Shown here piece after piece: positions 23,780 to 31,621 of a DNA stretch of 64,000 nt. Source of the DNA: an uncultured Rhizobium sp. (GTDB taxonomy: Bacteria > Pseudomonadota > Alphaproteobacteria > Rhizobiales > Rhizobiaceae); contig CAMFIE010000010.1 in assembly GCA_945952315.1 (NCBI GenBank), forward strand, positions 1-64,000. The letters run 5' to 3'. Positions within the stretch are counted from its first letter, which is position 1. Every line of letters begins with the position of its first letter. The position numbers and the translations under genes were made by a program. The notes beneath the pieces are model-generated. The model ran no database searches. It saw only the letters and a program-made list of their open reading frames with translations, and was not told the origin of the DNA.

Positions 23780-25605
23780 CAGGCGCCGGCATTCTTGACA
23801 ACGCCACGATAGTCGATTGCGCCATAGCCAAAGGAAAGGGTGGCAGCAATCTTCGTGGAAAGCGTGTCAAATTCCACTTCAGAACGAACCTGCGGGCCTT
23901 CCTCGCCAGCGAGATAACCGTAGACGAATGCGGGTGCAGCGGTCGGCGACGTGAACACGTAGTACTCAGTGGCGCCAAGGTTGGGATCAACCACGAGCTC
24001 CGCGAAGTTTGCCCACGGATTGACGTCTGCAGTCTTTGTCGCGTTGACGCTGGCAAGGAGCGTGCGTGCCGCCACCTCAAGATCAGACCCAACCACCAGA
24101 AGCGCCGGCGAAAGGTTCAGCGGCATGCCGTCAAGCGATTTCTGCCCGCGCAGCGACTTCACCATTGGAGCGATTGCAGAAGAACCGAATGCGGCAGCAT
24201 TCGGAAGGTTTCCATGGTCTACATGGAAGACTGCCTTGCCGTCAGACAAGACGGGGTTTGACTTCAGCATGGCGTACAGCAGAATGTTTTCGTCGGTTGC
24301 AGCGCGAGTGACGAAGCCGGAGCTCATATCGGCAAGCGCACCGAGGTCGTCATTTGCTACAGCGCGCCGGGAAAGTGCGATGCCGCTTGTGAATTCCTTA
24401 AGGGCAACCTTTTCACCGGTTTCGGAAATGGTGCCGTACTTTACTTCACCGCCCTCCTTGATTTCCTTGAAGCCAGGAACATCGCCGATGCGCAAAAAGC
24501 TGTGCTGCGTCCAATTCGTGAAGGTCTTTTTCGCCGCCCATTTCCTGTATGTTGGCTGCGCGATTTCATACTTCGCCAAGAGCGCCTTGTTGGTCGCAGC
24601 GGCAAGAAGCAGAGGGAAGTCACTGGTCGAATGCGCACCGACGGCACGGGCGAGAAGGCCTTCACGGTCTCGGAGGTTGACCCGCTCGCCGCGTGCAACG
24701 GCCATGTCGCCGACCAGGTCAAGAATGGAGTAGCCGCGATACTCCGTTGCCTTGCCTTCCAGCTTCACCGCATCAGGCGCAATGCGGTGCGCCAGAGCAC
24801 CGGCCATGGCATCGCGGATGGCAGTCGGGTCGGTATGATCAGTGACGATCTGCACGCTTGCAGGTGTCTTCGGCGAGCGGGTCTTCATCGCTTCGATGGC
24901 AGCGGCGCGGGCGTCTTCGACGGTGGCTTCGGCGTCAATCTGCTGATCGATCCAAGTGGCATCAAGTCCGGTTGCCTTGGCGATCGAGCGGATTTCGGCA
25001 TTAATTTCTGCACGGGTCATGTTTTTCCTTTCAGGGATCTTGTTGTCGTCAGCTTCCGTCTCATGTGCACGGGTGCTGGCGCCGGGATCAGCCGGCACGT
25101 TCACGATTGAAATTTCCATTGGCTGCCAGCGGGTTGCGCGGATCGTCGCCGTGCCGCCTGCGGGAGCTTCAGTCTTTGTTTGGGATGTGATCTTGTAGCC
25201 GACGGACACGCCGATAACGTGGCCGTCCTCAAGATCGCGAAACAGGGCTTCACCCTTGGCATTGCGGCTGATTTTAGCGGTGACGATTGCGGTCTTTCCT
25301 TCGAAACGAAGAGACCCTGGCAATACCGATCCCAGCCGAGAATCCATTCCGCCATATGCGTCGTGGCTGTCCAGCAAAGCCATGCTGTCGAGCCGTGCGG
25401 TGTCAACGGCGGCGGGCGTTATCGTCAAGATCTCGTCGTAGGTTCCGACATCCCAAGACCGGCGCCGGACCGGGTTTTCGGTTGCTAGAACGAGGTCCAC
25501 AGTGCGCTCTCCAGCATTGAAACTGGAAAGTTTTGCATCGGCGCGCGTCATCATTTCGGGCACGGCTGTTCGTTCAGCGGGTTTGCCGCCGTTCTTTTTT
25601 GTCAT
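23779..25605 (-). CDS. Prohead protease-major capsid protein fusion
   Basis: A 608-residue fusion. Residues about 20-180 are a HK97-type prohead protease (S78-like), with the catalytic His in 'ALLDSHDAYGG' and Ser in 'IGVSVGYKI'. After an acidic helical linker (about 200-270, probably the scaffolding delta region), residues about 290-608 form a HK97-fold major capsid protein ('FTNWTQHSFLRIGDVPGFKEIKEGGEVKYGTISETGEKV', 'AVFHVDHGNLP', 'SEVEFDTLSTKIAATLSFG'). The protease would release itself and cut the linker. Fused versions are known in some phage groups. The gene is intact and lies between the portal and gpW-like genes. Confidence 0.88.
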   Translation of the reverse strand: MTKKNGGKPAERTAVPEMMTRADAKLSSFNAGERTVDLVLATENPVRRRSWDVGTYDEILTITPAAVDTARLDSMALLDSHDAYGGMDSRLGSVLPGSLRFEGKTAIVTAKISRNAKGEALFRDLEDGHVIGVSVGYKITSQTKTEAPAGGTATIRATRWQPMEISIVNVPADPGASTRAHETEADDNKIPERKNMTRAEINAEIRSIAKATGLDATWIDQQIDAEATVEDARAAAIEAMKTRSPKTPASVQIVTDHTDPTAIRDAMAGALAHRIAPDAVKLEGKATEYRGYSILDLVGDMAVARGERVNLRDREGLLARAVGAHSTSDFPLLLAAATNKALLAKYEIAQPTYRKWAAKKTFTNWTQHSFLRIGDVPGFKEIKEGGEVKYGTISETGEKVALKEFTSGIALSRRAVANDDLGALADMSSGFVTRAATDENILLYAMLKSNPVLSDGKAVFHVDHGNLPNAAAFGSSAIAPMVKSLRGQKSLDGMPLNLSPALLVVGSDLEVAARTLLASVNATKTADVNPWANFAELVVDPNLGATEYYVFTSPTAAPAFVYGYLAGEEGPQVRSEVEFDTLSTKIAATLSFGYGAIDYRGVVKNAGA

Positions 25606-25620
25606 CGATTTCCTCGATTG

Positions 25621-27003
25621 CTATGCCGCTGCCTGAGCTTGCGGCAGGTTTTGATTGGCAGGCTTGGCGCTGAAGTCCAGACCAAGGCTGGCGGCCCGTG
25701 CCTTGTCGGCGGCGATTTCCGCGTCGAGAGCTTCTATGTCTATGCCGCGGGCTGCGACGGCTTCGCGGCGGGACATCAGGCCAGCATTGATTGCAGCAAT
25801 TTCGGCTTCTACGTCTTTCGCCGGATCAACCCAGTGTTGCTTCGGGGTAATCCACGACACCGGAATGGCTTCCGGCAGCGTTGCGGAAACACGGCCAGAC
25901 AAGACTTCAAGCGTGGCCCAACGGCGCCAGACAGGACGCAGGAATTGGAAAGCAAGCATGGAATGCTGAAGCGCTTCCACACGCCTGCGGAATTCCACAA
26001 GGCCAGCCCTTATTGAACTGTAATTTACGTCCGACAGGTCGCCGGTCAGCAAATATGCAGGAATGCCTAGACCGGAGGCGATTTCGCGTTCCGTGATTTT
26101 GGCGAAGCCGAGGACTTCAGCACCGATATTAGCGGGCTCTGAAAATCGGATGTCTTCGCCGGGCTCTAAATACTGTAGCAGGCCCGGCTCCATTCCGCCC
26201 AATACAGTAGAACCTGTTTGTTCGCCCTCCAAAGGTGCCGGAGTGCCATCCACACTGGTGATGAACCCGGCAAGCATTGCAGCCATTCTCTGCCGTACCA
26301 ACTGAGAATCGCGCCACCCATCGAGGTCAGCCATGCGGACAAGCACCGGAGCAAACCAACTTACGCCGCGCACTTGGCCGGGGACATCGCGCCGGAAGAC
26401 GTGTAGAACTTCCGATGCTGGATACCGTGTACGGCTTCGGGTGACTGCGATATCTACGCCGGAAGGTCGATCGAAGATATGGAACGCAACACGCTTGCCG
26501 GATGGGTCATGTTCGACGCCTTGCACAACAACATTTCCATTGGAAAGCGTTGCCGTATGGCTGGCGTCCAACTGTTCGGCCTCCAGAATGCGCAATTGAA
26601 GACGGTTGTCTTCCTGGACGAAGACTGCGAGCGCCTCACCATCGATGACAACGCGCCGTATGATTAGAGACTGTTGGCCGTAAAAATCCGAGATGGCGTC
26701 CGCATCGCTGTCATCTGACCAGTTCTCGAACGCGTCGTTCAGCAGTCCGCGCAATGGCGCGGGCGCCTTCGCTTGACCCTTGATGCCCGTTCCGACAAGG
26801 GCAGTCACCCAAGCCTGAACTGCGGATTCAGCGAGCGGATTGTTGGCCGCTAGATACCTTGCACGGGCCGCCAGTGTGCCACGCGCTTGCGCAATGGAAG
26901 CCAGCGGTGAATGCATGGTCTTCAATGCAGAGCCACGCCTGCCGCCTTGTGCGGCCTGATAATTGCGCGTGCCGGCAAGCCAGTTCTTAAGACGTTTGAG
27001 CAT
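25621..27003 (-). CDS. Portal protein (lambda B family)
   Basis: A 460-residue portal that forms the dodecameric DNA gate of the capsid. Lambda-type features are 'ARARYLAANNPLAESAVQAWVTALVGTGIKGQ' near the N-terminus, 'IDGEALAVFVQEDN', 'VLHVFRRDVPGQVRGVSWFAPVL' and the diagnostic 'YLLTGDLSDVNYSSIRAGLVEFRRRVEALQHS'. The C-terminus is Gln/Ala-rich. It is 15 bases upstream of the protease-capsid gene. Its start overlaps the HTH gene by 17 bases. Confidence 0.9.
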   Translation of the reverse strand: MLKRLKNWLAGTRNYQAAQGGRRGSALKTMHSPLASIAQARGTLAARARYLAANNPLAESAVQAWVTALVGTGIKGQAKAPAPLRGLLNDAFENWSDDSDADAISDFYGQQSLIIRRVVIDGEALAVFVQEDNRLQLRILEAEQLDASHTATLSNGNVVVQGVEHDPSGKRVAFHIFDRPSGVDIAVTRSRTRYPASEVLHVFRRDVPGQVRGVSWFAPVLVRMADLDGWRDSQLVRQRMAAMLAGFITSVDGTPAPLEGEQTGSTVLGGMEPGLLQYLEPGEDIRFSEPANIGAEVLGFAKITEREIASGLGIPAYLLTGDLSDVNYSSIRAGLVEFRRRVEALQHSMLAFQFLRPVWRRWATLEVLSGRVSATLPEAIPVSWITPKQHWVDPAKDVEAEIAAINAGLMSRREAVAARGIDIEALDAEIAADKARAASLGLDFSAKPANQNLPQAQAAA

Positions 27004-27382
27004 CAGCTACCCTTTGCAACATACTGGCGAGAACGTCCCAAAGACCGGCGGCATCGACGGCCACGATGGCGAAGACGCTTTTCGTCTTCAGGAAAAGACT
27101 TCCGCTCGGGCGGCCCTCTTCCTTCGTCGAGTCAATGATTTGACGCAGCGTATCAATGCCGACCGGATGCCCCGCTTTAGACAGGCTGGCCGCGACACAG
27201 AATTGGTAAAGCTCGTGCGGCGAAAAGTTCCAGCGGCTGCGATCCTTGCGGCCAATCTCAAAGCCCATCGCGAGAAGAAGTCGGTGCCATGTAATGACCG
27301 TCTCAACCGGCACTTCACCGGTTCGTGCGATTTCGGCAAGGGTGATATGCCGACCCATATCGGTTGTTGGAAGCTGATCCAT
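26987..27382 (-). CDS. MerR-like HTH protein heading the morphogenesis operon
   Basis: A 131-residue protein with a winged-helix of MerR type: 'HITLAEIARTGEVPVETVITWHRL', then 'RWNFSPHELYQFCVAASLSKAGHPVGIDTLRQII'. It is the first gene of the leftward structural operon and lies between the upstream terminator (27431-27460) and the portal gene. A transcription activator for the late genes is one option, and a DNA-binding packaging factor another. Neither is shown by sequence. Confidence 0.65.
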   Translation of the reverse strand: MDQLPTTDMGRHITLAEIARTGEVPVETVITWHRLLLAMGFEIGRKDRSRWNFSPHELYQFCVAASLSKAGHPVGIDTLRQIIDSTKEEGRPSGSLFLKTKSVFAIVAVDAAGLWDVLASMLQRVADAQTS

Positions 27383-27430
27383 CCGGATTGCCCTTCATAT
27401 GTGAGAAATCAAAGCCTTTCGGCGGGCATT

Positions 27431-27460
27431 AAAAAAGCAGCGCCGGTTAAGGCGCCGCTT
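27431..27460 (-). terminator. Rho-independent terminator (leftward)
   Basis: On the minus strand AGCGGCGCC pairs with GGCGCTGCT (one G-T pair) around a 6-nt loop, followed directly by six T (27431-27436). It ends the replication/378-aa transcript and insulates it from the structural operon starting at 27382. Confidence 0.8.
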
Positions 27461-27582
27461 GAATGGGGCGGCCCATCGCGCTGCTCGACAGACGCGACAG
27501 GCCGCATGGGTGCAGCGCCAAAGCGCGCACGCCTGATTGCCGCGTGCAGGGAGACGATGCGGGCGGCAAAGGGAATAGAAAG

Positions 27583-27600
27583 AGCCCGCACAAGGCGGGC
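27583..27600 (-). terminator. Second leftward hairpin terminator
   Basis: On the minus strand GCCCGC (27595-27600) pairs with GCGGGC (27584-27589) around a 5-nt loop, followed by TCTTTCT. It lies upstream of the stronger terminator and downstream of the 378-aa gene. About 120 bases between the two hairpins hold no gene I can support. Confidence 0.6.
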
Positions 27601-27659
27601 CAGGTGGAGCCGGGGTGAGCTCTATATCTTAGGGGTCTGAAAATGCGTCGAAGTGGTAC

Positions 27660-28796
27660 TCACGCAGCAATTTTTTCCGAAATTCTTGTAAGTGCGCCTT
27701 CCACGACCTTGCGCCCCATCCGGTGCGCCGCCGATTCCGCATATCCCCGTTGCATGCCGATGGTGCGGAATGATGCATCCGATAGAATGGCTTCAATGAT
27801 ATCAAGGTCATCAGCTTCGATGCCTGACGCGGCAAGGAATTCGGCTCGCTCCATTTCGGTCAGTGCATCGTTCATCGGCGCGCTGGTCTTGCCGTCGCCA
27901 ACGCCGGTCATGTCGGCGATGCCGGCCAGCCGTCCGTATTCAGCAGCGACGCCATCAGGCAGTCGCGTCACAGACGGCATTACTGGCGTGTTGGCAATCG
28001 CTTTCGCAAGGATGTTGTCGTTGGCGACAGCGCGGGCCGTGCGCGTCGCGGAAGCTAATGACCGGGGCGCATTCGGAGACTGTGCCGATACATACACAGA
28101 TGCGCCGCGTAATCGGGTGTAGGATACATCTTCACCGTTTTGCGCCGCACGGTGCTTGGCGGTGATTGAATCCGGATCAACATCCTCTTCGGCAATTTTA
28201 GGATTGTATGACGGCCTGCGCTTCTTGCCTTTGTTGTCGCCGTACTCGACAAGCTCGCCATTCATGAAGGTAAGGCCAGTCAGCTGGCCCCTTTCCTCGC
28301 TACGGCCGATGCGGTGCCATCCGTCTTTTACTGTTCGTGACCCCGTTTTCAAACCAGCTTCGTGGGCTCGCAGAAGCATTGGGATGGAAGGCTGGATACA
28401 TCCATGCCCATGAACGCGTTCAAATCCTGAGCCAGGATTTTCATCCGCATCGGCAGGGGCCTTATCATTGGCGGCGACAACAGGCGGCCGCAGCAATCCT
28501 GCAACCAGCCTAAGGGTTACGGCATGGGGTGAGCATTCCTTCACAAGGGCACGCTCTATGCGATTGCCTTCGCTTCCATACTTAATAGCAAAGCTGGCCG
28601 CATCACGCTCCGCAAGCCACTCCGATGAAGGTCCATCAACGGCAGCGATGGTGCGGGTCGGTTTGATGTAGTTGTAGCGGCGGGCCTTGGCCGTTTCCGG
28701 CAGGTCAGCGCCAAGTGCCGAAAGCCAGCTCCAAGTGGTGCCAGCGTTCGTTTTCGGCAACCGAGATACGGAAGGCCGTTTCAGTGAAATTGTCAT
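27660..28796 (-). CDS. Hypothetical 378-residue protein with central Lys/Arg-rich region
   Basis: A 378-residue soluble protein. I start it at ATG 28796, which overlaps the ParB-like stop (ATGA); the longer frame to 28856 runs into that gene. It has a basic stretch near residues 205-215 (GDNKGKKRRPSYN), a short 'ANDN' motif typical of rhizobial phage proteins and a helical C-terminus ('MERAEFLAASGIEADDLDIIEAIL'). Its place between ParB-like and structural genes suggests a role in replication or partitioning. I do not recognise the family. Confidence 0.65.
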   Translation of the reverse strand: MTISLKRPSVSRLPKTNAGTTWSWLSALGADLPETAKARRYNYIKPTRTIAAVDGPSSEWLAERDAASFAIKYGSEGNRIERALVKECSPHAVTLRLVAGLLRPPVVAANDKAPADADENPGSGFERVHGHGCIQPSIPMLLRAHEAGLKTGSRTVKDGWHRIGRSEERGQLTGLTFMNGELVEYGDNKGKKRRPSYNPKIAEEDVDPDSITAKHRAAQNGEDVSYTRLRGASVYVSAQSPNAPRSLASATRTARAVANDNILAKAIANTPVMPSVTRLPDGVAAEYGRLAGIADMTGVGDGKTSAPMNDALTEMERAEFLAASGIEADDLDIIEAILSDASFRTIGMQRGYAESAAHRMGRKVVEGALTRISEKIAA

Positions 28797-29206
28797 GTGA
28801 GGTTTCCCCGGTCTAGAATGTGCGGTGCCGGTTCCCGGTCTTGCCGCTGGTGCCACGATGGGCAGTGGGTCTTAACTTGCCGATTTCGGAAAACGTCAAG
28901 TTCAACGCCTTTATCAAGGCTAGTTCCGACGACACGGTGAATGTCGGGGCCTAGTTCGCGGGCGCGCCTGATTGATCGATTGATATCTTGTTTGCTGGCT
29001 CCAGTGACTTCAGCGACTTCCGCCGCGAATTGTTTTCGGTGCTGCGGTCCAGCCTTGCGCCCATCTACTAGGCTGGTGGAACAAATTGTTCCACCAGCCA
29101 TTGTAATTTCGACCCATATCTCCTGCCTTCGTAGAATACACGCACTCTCCTCCGCAGCAGAAAGCTCTGAGCGGGCGAGGCGCCTTGAAATCGAAGCAAT
29201 GGCCAA
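28793..29206 (-). CDS. ParB/Spo0J-like DNA-binding protein, apparently lacking the N-terminal domain
   Basis: A 137-residue protein matching only the middle of plasmid/phage ParB-like proteins: 'ARSELSAAEESACILRRQEIWVEI' and the HTH region 'FAAEVAEVTGASKQDINRSIRRARELGPDIHRVVGTSLDKGVELD'. The usual N-terminal ParB nuclease-like domain is missing. The start is a TTG (29206); no ATG lies nearby upstream in frame, and ATG 29101 would remove the first helix. A perfect 29-nt palindrome (29071-29099) lies inside the gene. It may be a truncated remnant or a shortened DNA-binding protein. Confidence 0.6.
   Translation of the reverse strand: MAIASISRRLARSELSAAEESACILRRQEIWVEITMAGGTICSTSLVDGRKAGPQHRKQFAAEVAEVTGASKQDINRSIRRARELGPDIHRVVGTSLDKGVELDVFRNRQVKTHCPSWHQRQDREPAPHILDRGNLT
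29071..29099. repeat. Perfect palindrome with GGTGGAA arms
   Basis: ggctggtggaacaa (29071-29084) and its exact complement ttgttccaccagcc (29086-29099) flank a single A. It lies within the ParB-like gene. The arms contain GGTGGAA, the same 7-mer that is repeated six times at 29850-29913, so both may be bound by one protein (ParB-like or RepA). Confidence 0.7.
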
Positions 29207-29387
29207 ACGCCGTCTCGCTGATGAATATGATGCGGCTCAGGCGCGGGGTGAGGTTCATAGGCATGGCAAGGTTGAGGTTTCTGACTGGAACCTTAAGCCA
29301 GCCACGCTTGAAGACCTTGGCATTTCCAAGAAAGACGTATTTGAAGCCCGCAAAGTACGGGACGCCGAGAAGGCAGAACCGGACTAG
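29199..29387 (+). CDS. Small phage protein, opposite strand, possible 5'-truncated fragment
   Basis: A 62-residue frame on the + strand inside a leftward operon. Its sequence 'AKRRLADEYDAAQARGEV', then 'LEDLGISKKDVFEARKVRDAEKAEPD' resembles part of larger rhizobial phage proteins that I know to contain this block; here it starts and ends abruptly. There is no convincing ribosome binding site. Its 5' end meets the 5' end of the ParB-like frame at about 29200, so it may be a recombination remnant rather than an expressed gene. Confidence 0.4.
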   Translation: MAKRRLADEYDAAQARGEVHRHGKVEVSDWNLKPATLEDLGISKKDVFEARKVRDAEKAEPD

Positions 29388-29392
29388 GCGGA

Positions 29393-29533
29393 TCATGCCG
29401 CCTTTTCATTTTCCGGTCGATTATCATTCGCCGCCAAGTAAACTGGCCGTGGCCTGCCAGTCTGTTCTGTGAATTCCGTCCATGTAATGCGCCGACCTCG
29501 GAAGGGACGGTCGTTTTCGGATAGCTGGAACAT
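29393..29533 (-). CDS. 46-residue phage protein
   Basis: A short gene with a strong ribosome binding site: AGGAGG lies exactly 5 nt before ATG 29533. The product begins MFQLSENDRPFRGRRI and ends with an 'AANDNRPEN' tail, a motif common in rhizobial phage and chromosomal small proteins. It follows the 66-aa gene with 1 nt between stop and start. Function unknown. Confidence 0.6.
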   Translation of the reverse strand: MFQLSENDRPFRGRRITWTEFTEQTGRPRPVYLAANDNRPENEKAA

Positions 29534-29534
29534 T

Positions 29535-29735
29535 TCATCCTCCTAAAGTGGGTTGGTCTTTCCGGATCATCTCGACTTTTTCGAGAAATGCTGCGCCAGT
29601 GCTGTCGTACCGCTCGACAATGTACTGCGGATCGCCGCCGCTGGCATCAACGCCGATTACTCGGCAGGGCTTCCATTCTTCACCGGCTTTTGAAAAAACA
29701 AGGCACTTCGCGATGTAGGGGGTAACTGCAAACAT
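29535..29735 (-). CDS. Small hypothetical protein downstream of repA-like gene
   Basis: A 66-residue protein ('CLVFSKAGEEWKPCRVIGVDASGGDPQYIVERYDSTG') that looks like a small beta barrel. It is coupled to the 46-aa gene. It follows the repeat cluster 29797-29913. Family not recognised. Confidence 0.6.
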   Translation of the reverse strand: MFAVTPYIAKCLVFSKAGEEWKPCRVIGVDASGGDPQYIVERYDSTGAAFLEKVEMIRKDQPTLGG

Positions 29736-29796
29736 AATTTAGCATTCTCTTTCTTCTCCTCGAAAGTTGATGTTAGGGGGTGGGTAGCAAGCGGCC

Positions 29797-29913
29797 GGCT
29801 TCCACCGGCCAGCGGTGCTTCCACCGCCTAGGGGGGTATAAGGGGGGGGGGTGGAAGGGTTGGTGGAAGGTGGTGGAACATTGGTGGAAGGGTTGGTGGA
29901 AGGGTTGGTGGAA
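29797..29913. repeat. Iteron-like GGTGGAA cluster with two hairpins (candidate origin)
   Basis: Six direct GGTGGAA copies start at 29850, 29862, 29872, 29883, 29895 and 29907, with 10-12 bp spacing. Several belong to the 12-mer ttggtggaaggg. Two inverted copies (TTCCACC) start at 29800 and 29819 and lie in two hairpins, ggccgg/ccggcc and gcggtg/caccgc. A run of ten G follows at 29842-29851, so the + strand can form a G-quadruplex. The cluster lies immediately downstream of the RepA-like ATPase gene, so an origin of replication is the most likely role. Confidence 0.65.
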
Positions 29914-29914
29914 A

Positions 29915-31207
29915 TTACTCCTCCCTATCTGAGCCGAAGTCTTCAGATGCCAAAATCAATCGCTGACGGCGCTTTGATTTTGGACCCTCTGACACAATTT
30001 TGATATCTCCAGACTTCAGCAAAGCATTCATTGCTTCTACCAGGCGCGCCTTGGGTACGCCGTCACATTCAGGTAGCTTTTCCATGACTGCAGGCGCATA
30101 TGTCGTACCTGGAACATGGCAGACATTCCGCCCCTGTCGGTTCAGCATTGAAAGCAGGTCGCAAAAAACTCTTTCAGCACGGGCAGCCATCATCACGTCA
30201 CCAACTGACGGCTTGCCATCGTCCAGATTAAATGCGCCGTCCGTCCATCGTAGTTTTACCGTCTTGCCAGTCTGACCGTAGTTCGCCTTCATCACCTCAA
30301 GGATGCGTAGTTCTTGATCATCCTTGTCGCGGGTGAGGTATAGGCGGCTGCGGACTGAGTTATTCCAACCTGTGGAACCTGATGATCCGCTGCCAGACTG
30401 CATGCCTTGCAGAGAAGGATGCGCCAGCAAAATCACCGCCGCATCTAGCGAAATTGCAAGAGTGCGAAGCATGCCGATAAACTGGCGTGCCTGAGTACGT
30501 TTGATTTCGTCGCCGCCAAACAAATCGGCTACCGTGTCAAGAACAATCAGCCGCGGCATGAAATCAACAGCATATTTCACTATCTTTGCATAAAGTTCGG
30601 TTGGCTGAATTCGTCCGCCCCGATCCGCCGCAGCAAGTGTTGCATCGGCATCTGCAAGAGAAAGCAGACGGAACTCGCAAAGGTCTGAAAGCTGTCTCCC
30701 GTGTGATGCGGTAATGTCAGCCAAGCGACGGTGAAATTCATCGGCTTCATCTTCGGCACCGATATACAGAGATCGACCCATCGCCAGTTTAAACCCAAGG
30801 GTTTCGGCACCCATGGAAGAAGCAGCGGCAAGCTGTAGGGCCAGAAGTGATTTTCCTACCCCGCCATCACCATTCAAAATTGTGACGGTCCGCATAGGCA
30901 CAAGTTCAGGAATAAACCATTCCCGCTTCGGAATTGGCTTGTTATTCCAGTCCGCCGGATTGATGAACGAGATGTCAGAAGGATTGTTATCGTTTGCGGC
31001 CTGTTCGTGATGGCGTGCGCGCTGCGCTGTACGAACAGTATCACGCGGGTCTTCCGCTCTACTCACAAAAATGCGCATGATGCGCCGTGGCAGAGCGTCA
31101 CCTTCAAATCTGACTTGTACACTAGTCGTGTCTGCGTCAGTTACAATGCCTATGCCGAACTTGTGGTGCCTGGCATGGTCGCCAACTTTAAGCGGCCTGT
31201 TTTCCAT
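29915..31207 (-). CDS. RepA-like hexameric helicase/ATPase
   Basis: A 430-residue AAA ATPase of the RSF1010 RepA/AAA_25 type, probably the replicative helicase of the element. Walker A is GDGGVGKS (about residue 113-120), Walker B is in 'MPRLIVLDTVADLFGGDE' and sensor 'AAVILLAHPSLQGMQSG' follows. The N-terminal 50 residues ('LKVGDHARHHKFGIGIVTDADTTSVQVRFEGD') resemble the SH3/Tudor-like tail found on UvrD/PcrA helicases, an unusual fusion. I start it at ATG 31207 (MENRPL); ATG 31210 is possible. It overlaps the upstream gene by 20 bases. Confidence 0.8.
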   Translation of the reverse strand: MENRPLKVGDHARHHKFGIGIVTDADTTSVQVRFEGDALPRRIMRIFVSRAEDPRDTVRTAQRARHHEQAANDNNPSDISFINPADWNNKPIPKREWFIPELVPMRTVTILNGDGGVGKSLLALQLAAASSMGAETLGFKLAMGRSLYIGAEDEADEFHRRLADITASHGRQLSDLCEFRLLSLADADATLAAADRGGRIQPTELYAKIVKYAVDFMPRLIVLDTVADLFGGDEIKRTQARQFIGMLRTLAISLDAAVILLAHPSLQGMQSGSGSSGSTGWNNSVRSRLYLTRDKDDQELRILEVMKANYGQTGKTVKLRWTDGAFNLDDGKPSVGDVMMAARAERVFCDLLSMLNRQGRNVCHVPGTTYAPAVMEKLPECDGVPKARLVEAMNALLKSGDIKIVSEGPKSKRRQRLILASEDFGSDREE

Positions 31208-31457
31208 CATTATCAATTCCCATATCGTCAATAATCGTATCGATGATCTGGCGGCGAAGACTTGGTTCAACACTTATGGTTGGTTGACCACTTGAACCGG
31301 CCGGCCCGTACAAGAGGTGCTTGCCATCCGGAGCGCGAACGAGGGTGCAGTCGTAAATGCAGAAGCCTTCCACGGGGACGATCGTAAATCTGGCAATCGG
31401 CCTAAATCCCTTCGGCGATGCGTCCGATTTTAGGTATGTAATGTTTTTGATAAGCAC
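31188..31457 (-). CDS. Hypothetical protein upstream of repA-like gene
   Basis: An 89-residue protein. The N-terminal part 'LIKNITYLKSDASPKGFRPIARFTIVPVEGFCIYDCTLVRAPDGKHLLYGP' has a SpoVG-like or small beta character; the C-terminus is helical. GAAAGGAGAA precedes ATG 31457. It is the first gene of the leftward replication operon, 164 bp from the right repeat. Function unknown. Confidence 0.6.
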   Translation of the reverse strand: MLIKNITYLKSDASPKGFRPIARFTIVPVEGFCIYDCTLVRAPDGKHLLYGPAGSSGQPTISVEPSLRRQIIDTIIDDMGIDNDGKQAA

Positions 31458-31621
31458 TGTTTTCTCCTTTCATATGGATTGACATTTCGCGATTGCCCTG
31501 AATCATCCTCGCGGAGTTACGGCAACGATTGGCAATGATTGAACCGAAAAAAGGCCCTCAATCGTTGCCGAATTTTGATGACAAACCCCGCAAAACGTGT
31601 TTTTTGGTGAATGGGTCTGTT

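Noticed and set aside
27409-27591. 60-residue minus frame between the HTH and 378-aa genes
   Set aside because: The region contains two leftward terminator hairpins and the frame has no ribosome binding site, so it is unlikely to be translated.
29842-29851. Run of ten G as an assembly error
   Set aside because: It cannot be told from the sequence alone, but it is outside any gene and does not alter a reading frame, so I kept it as part of the repeat cluster.
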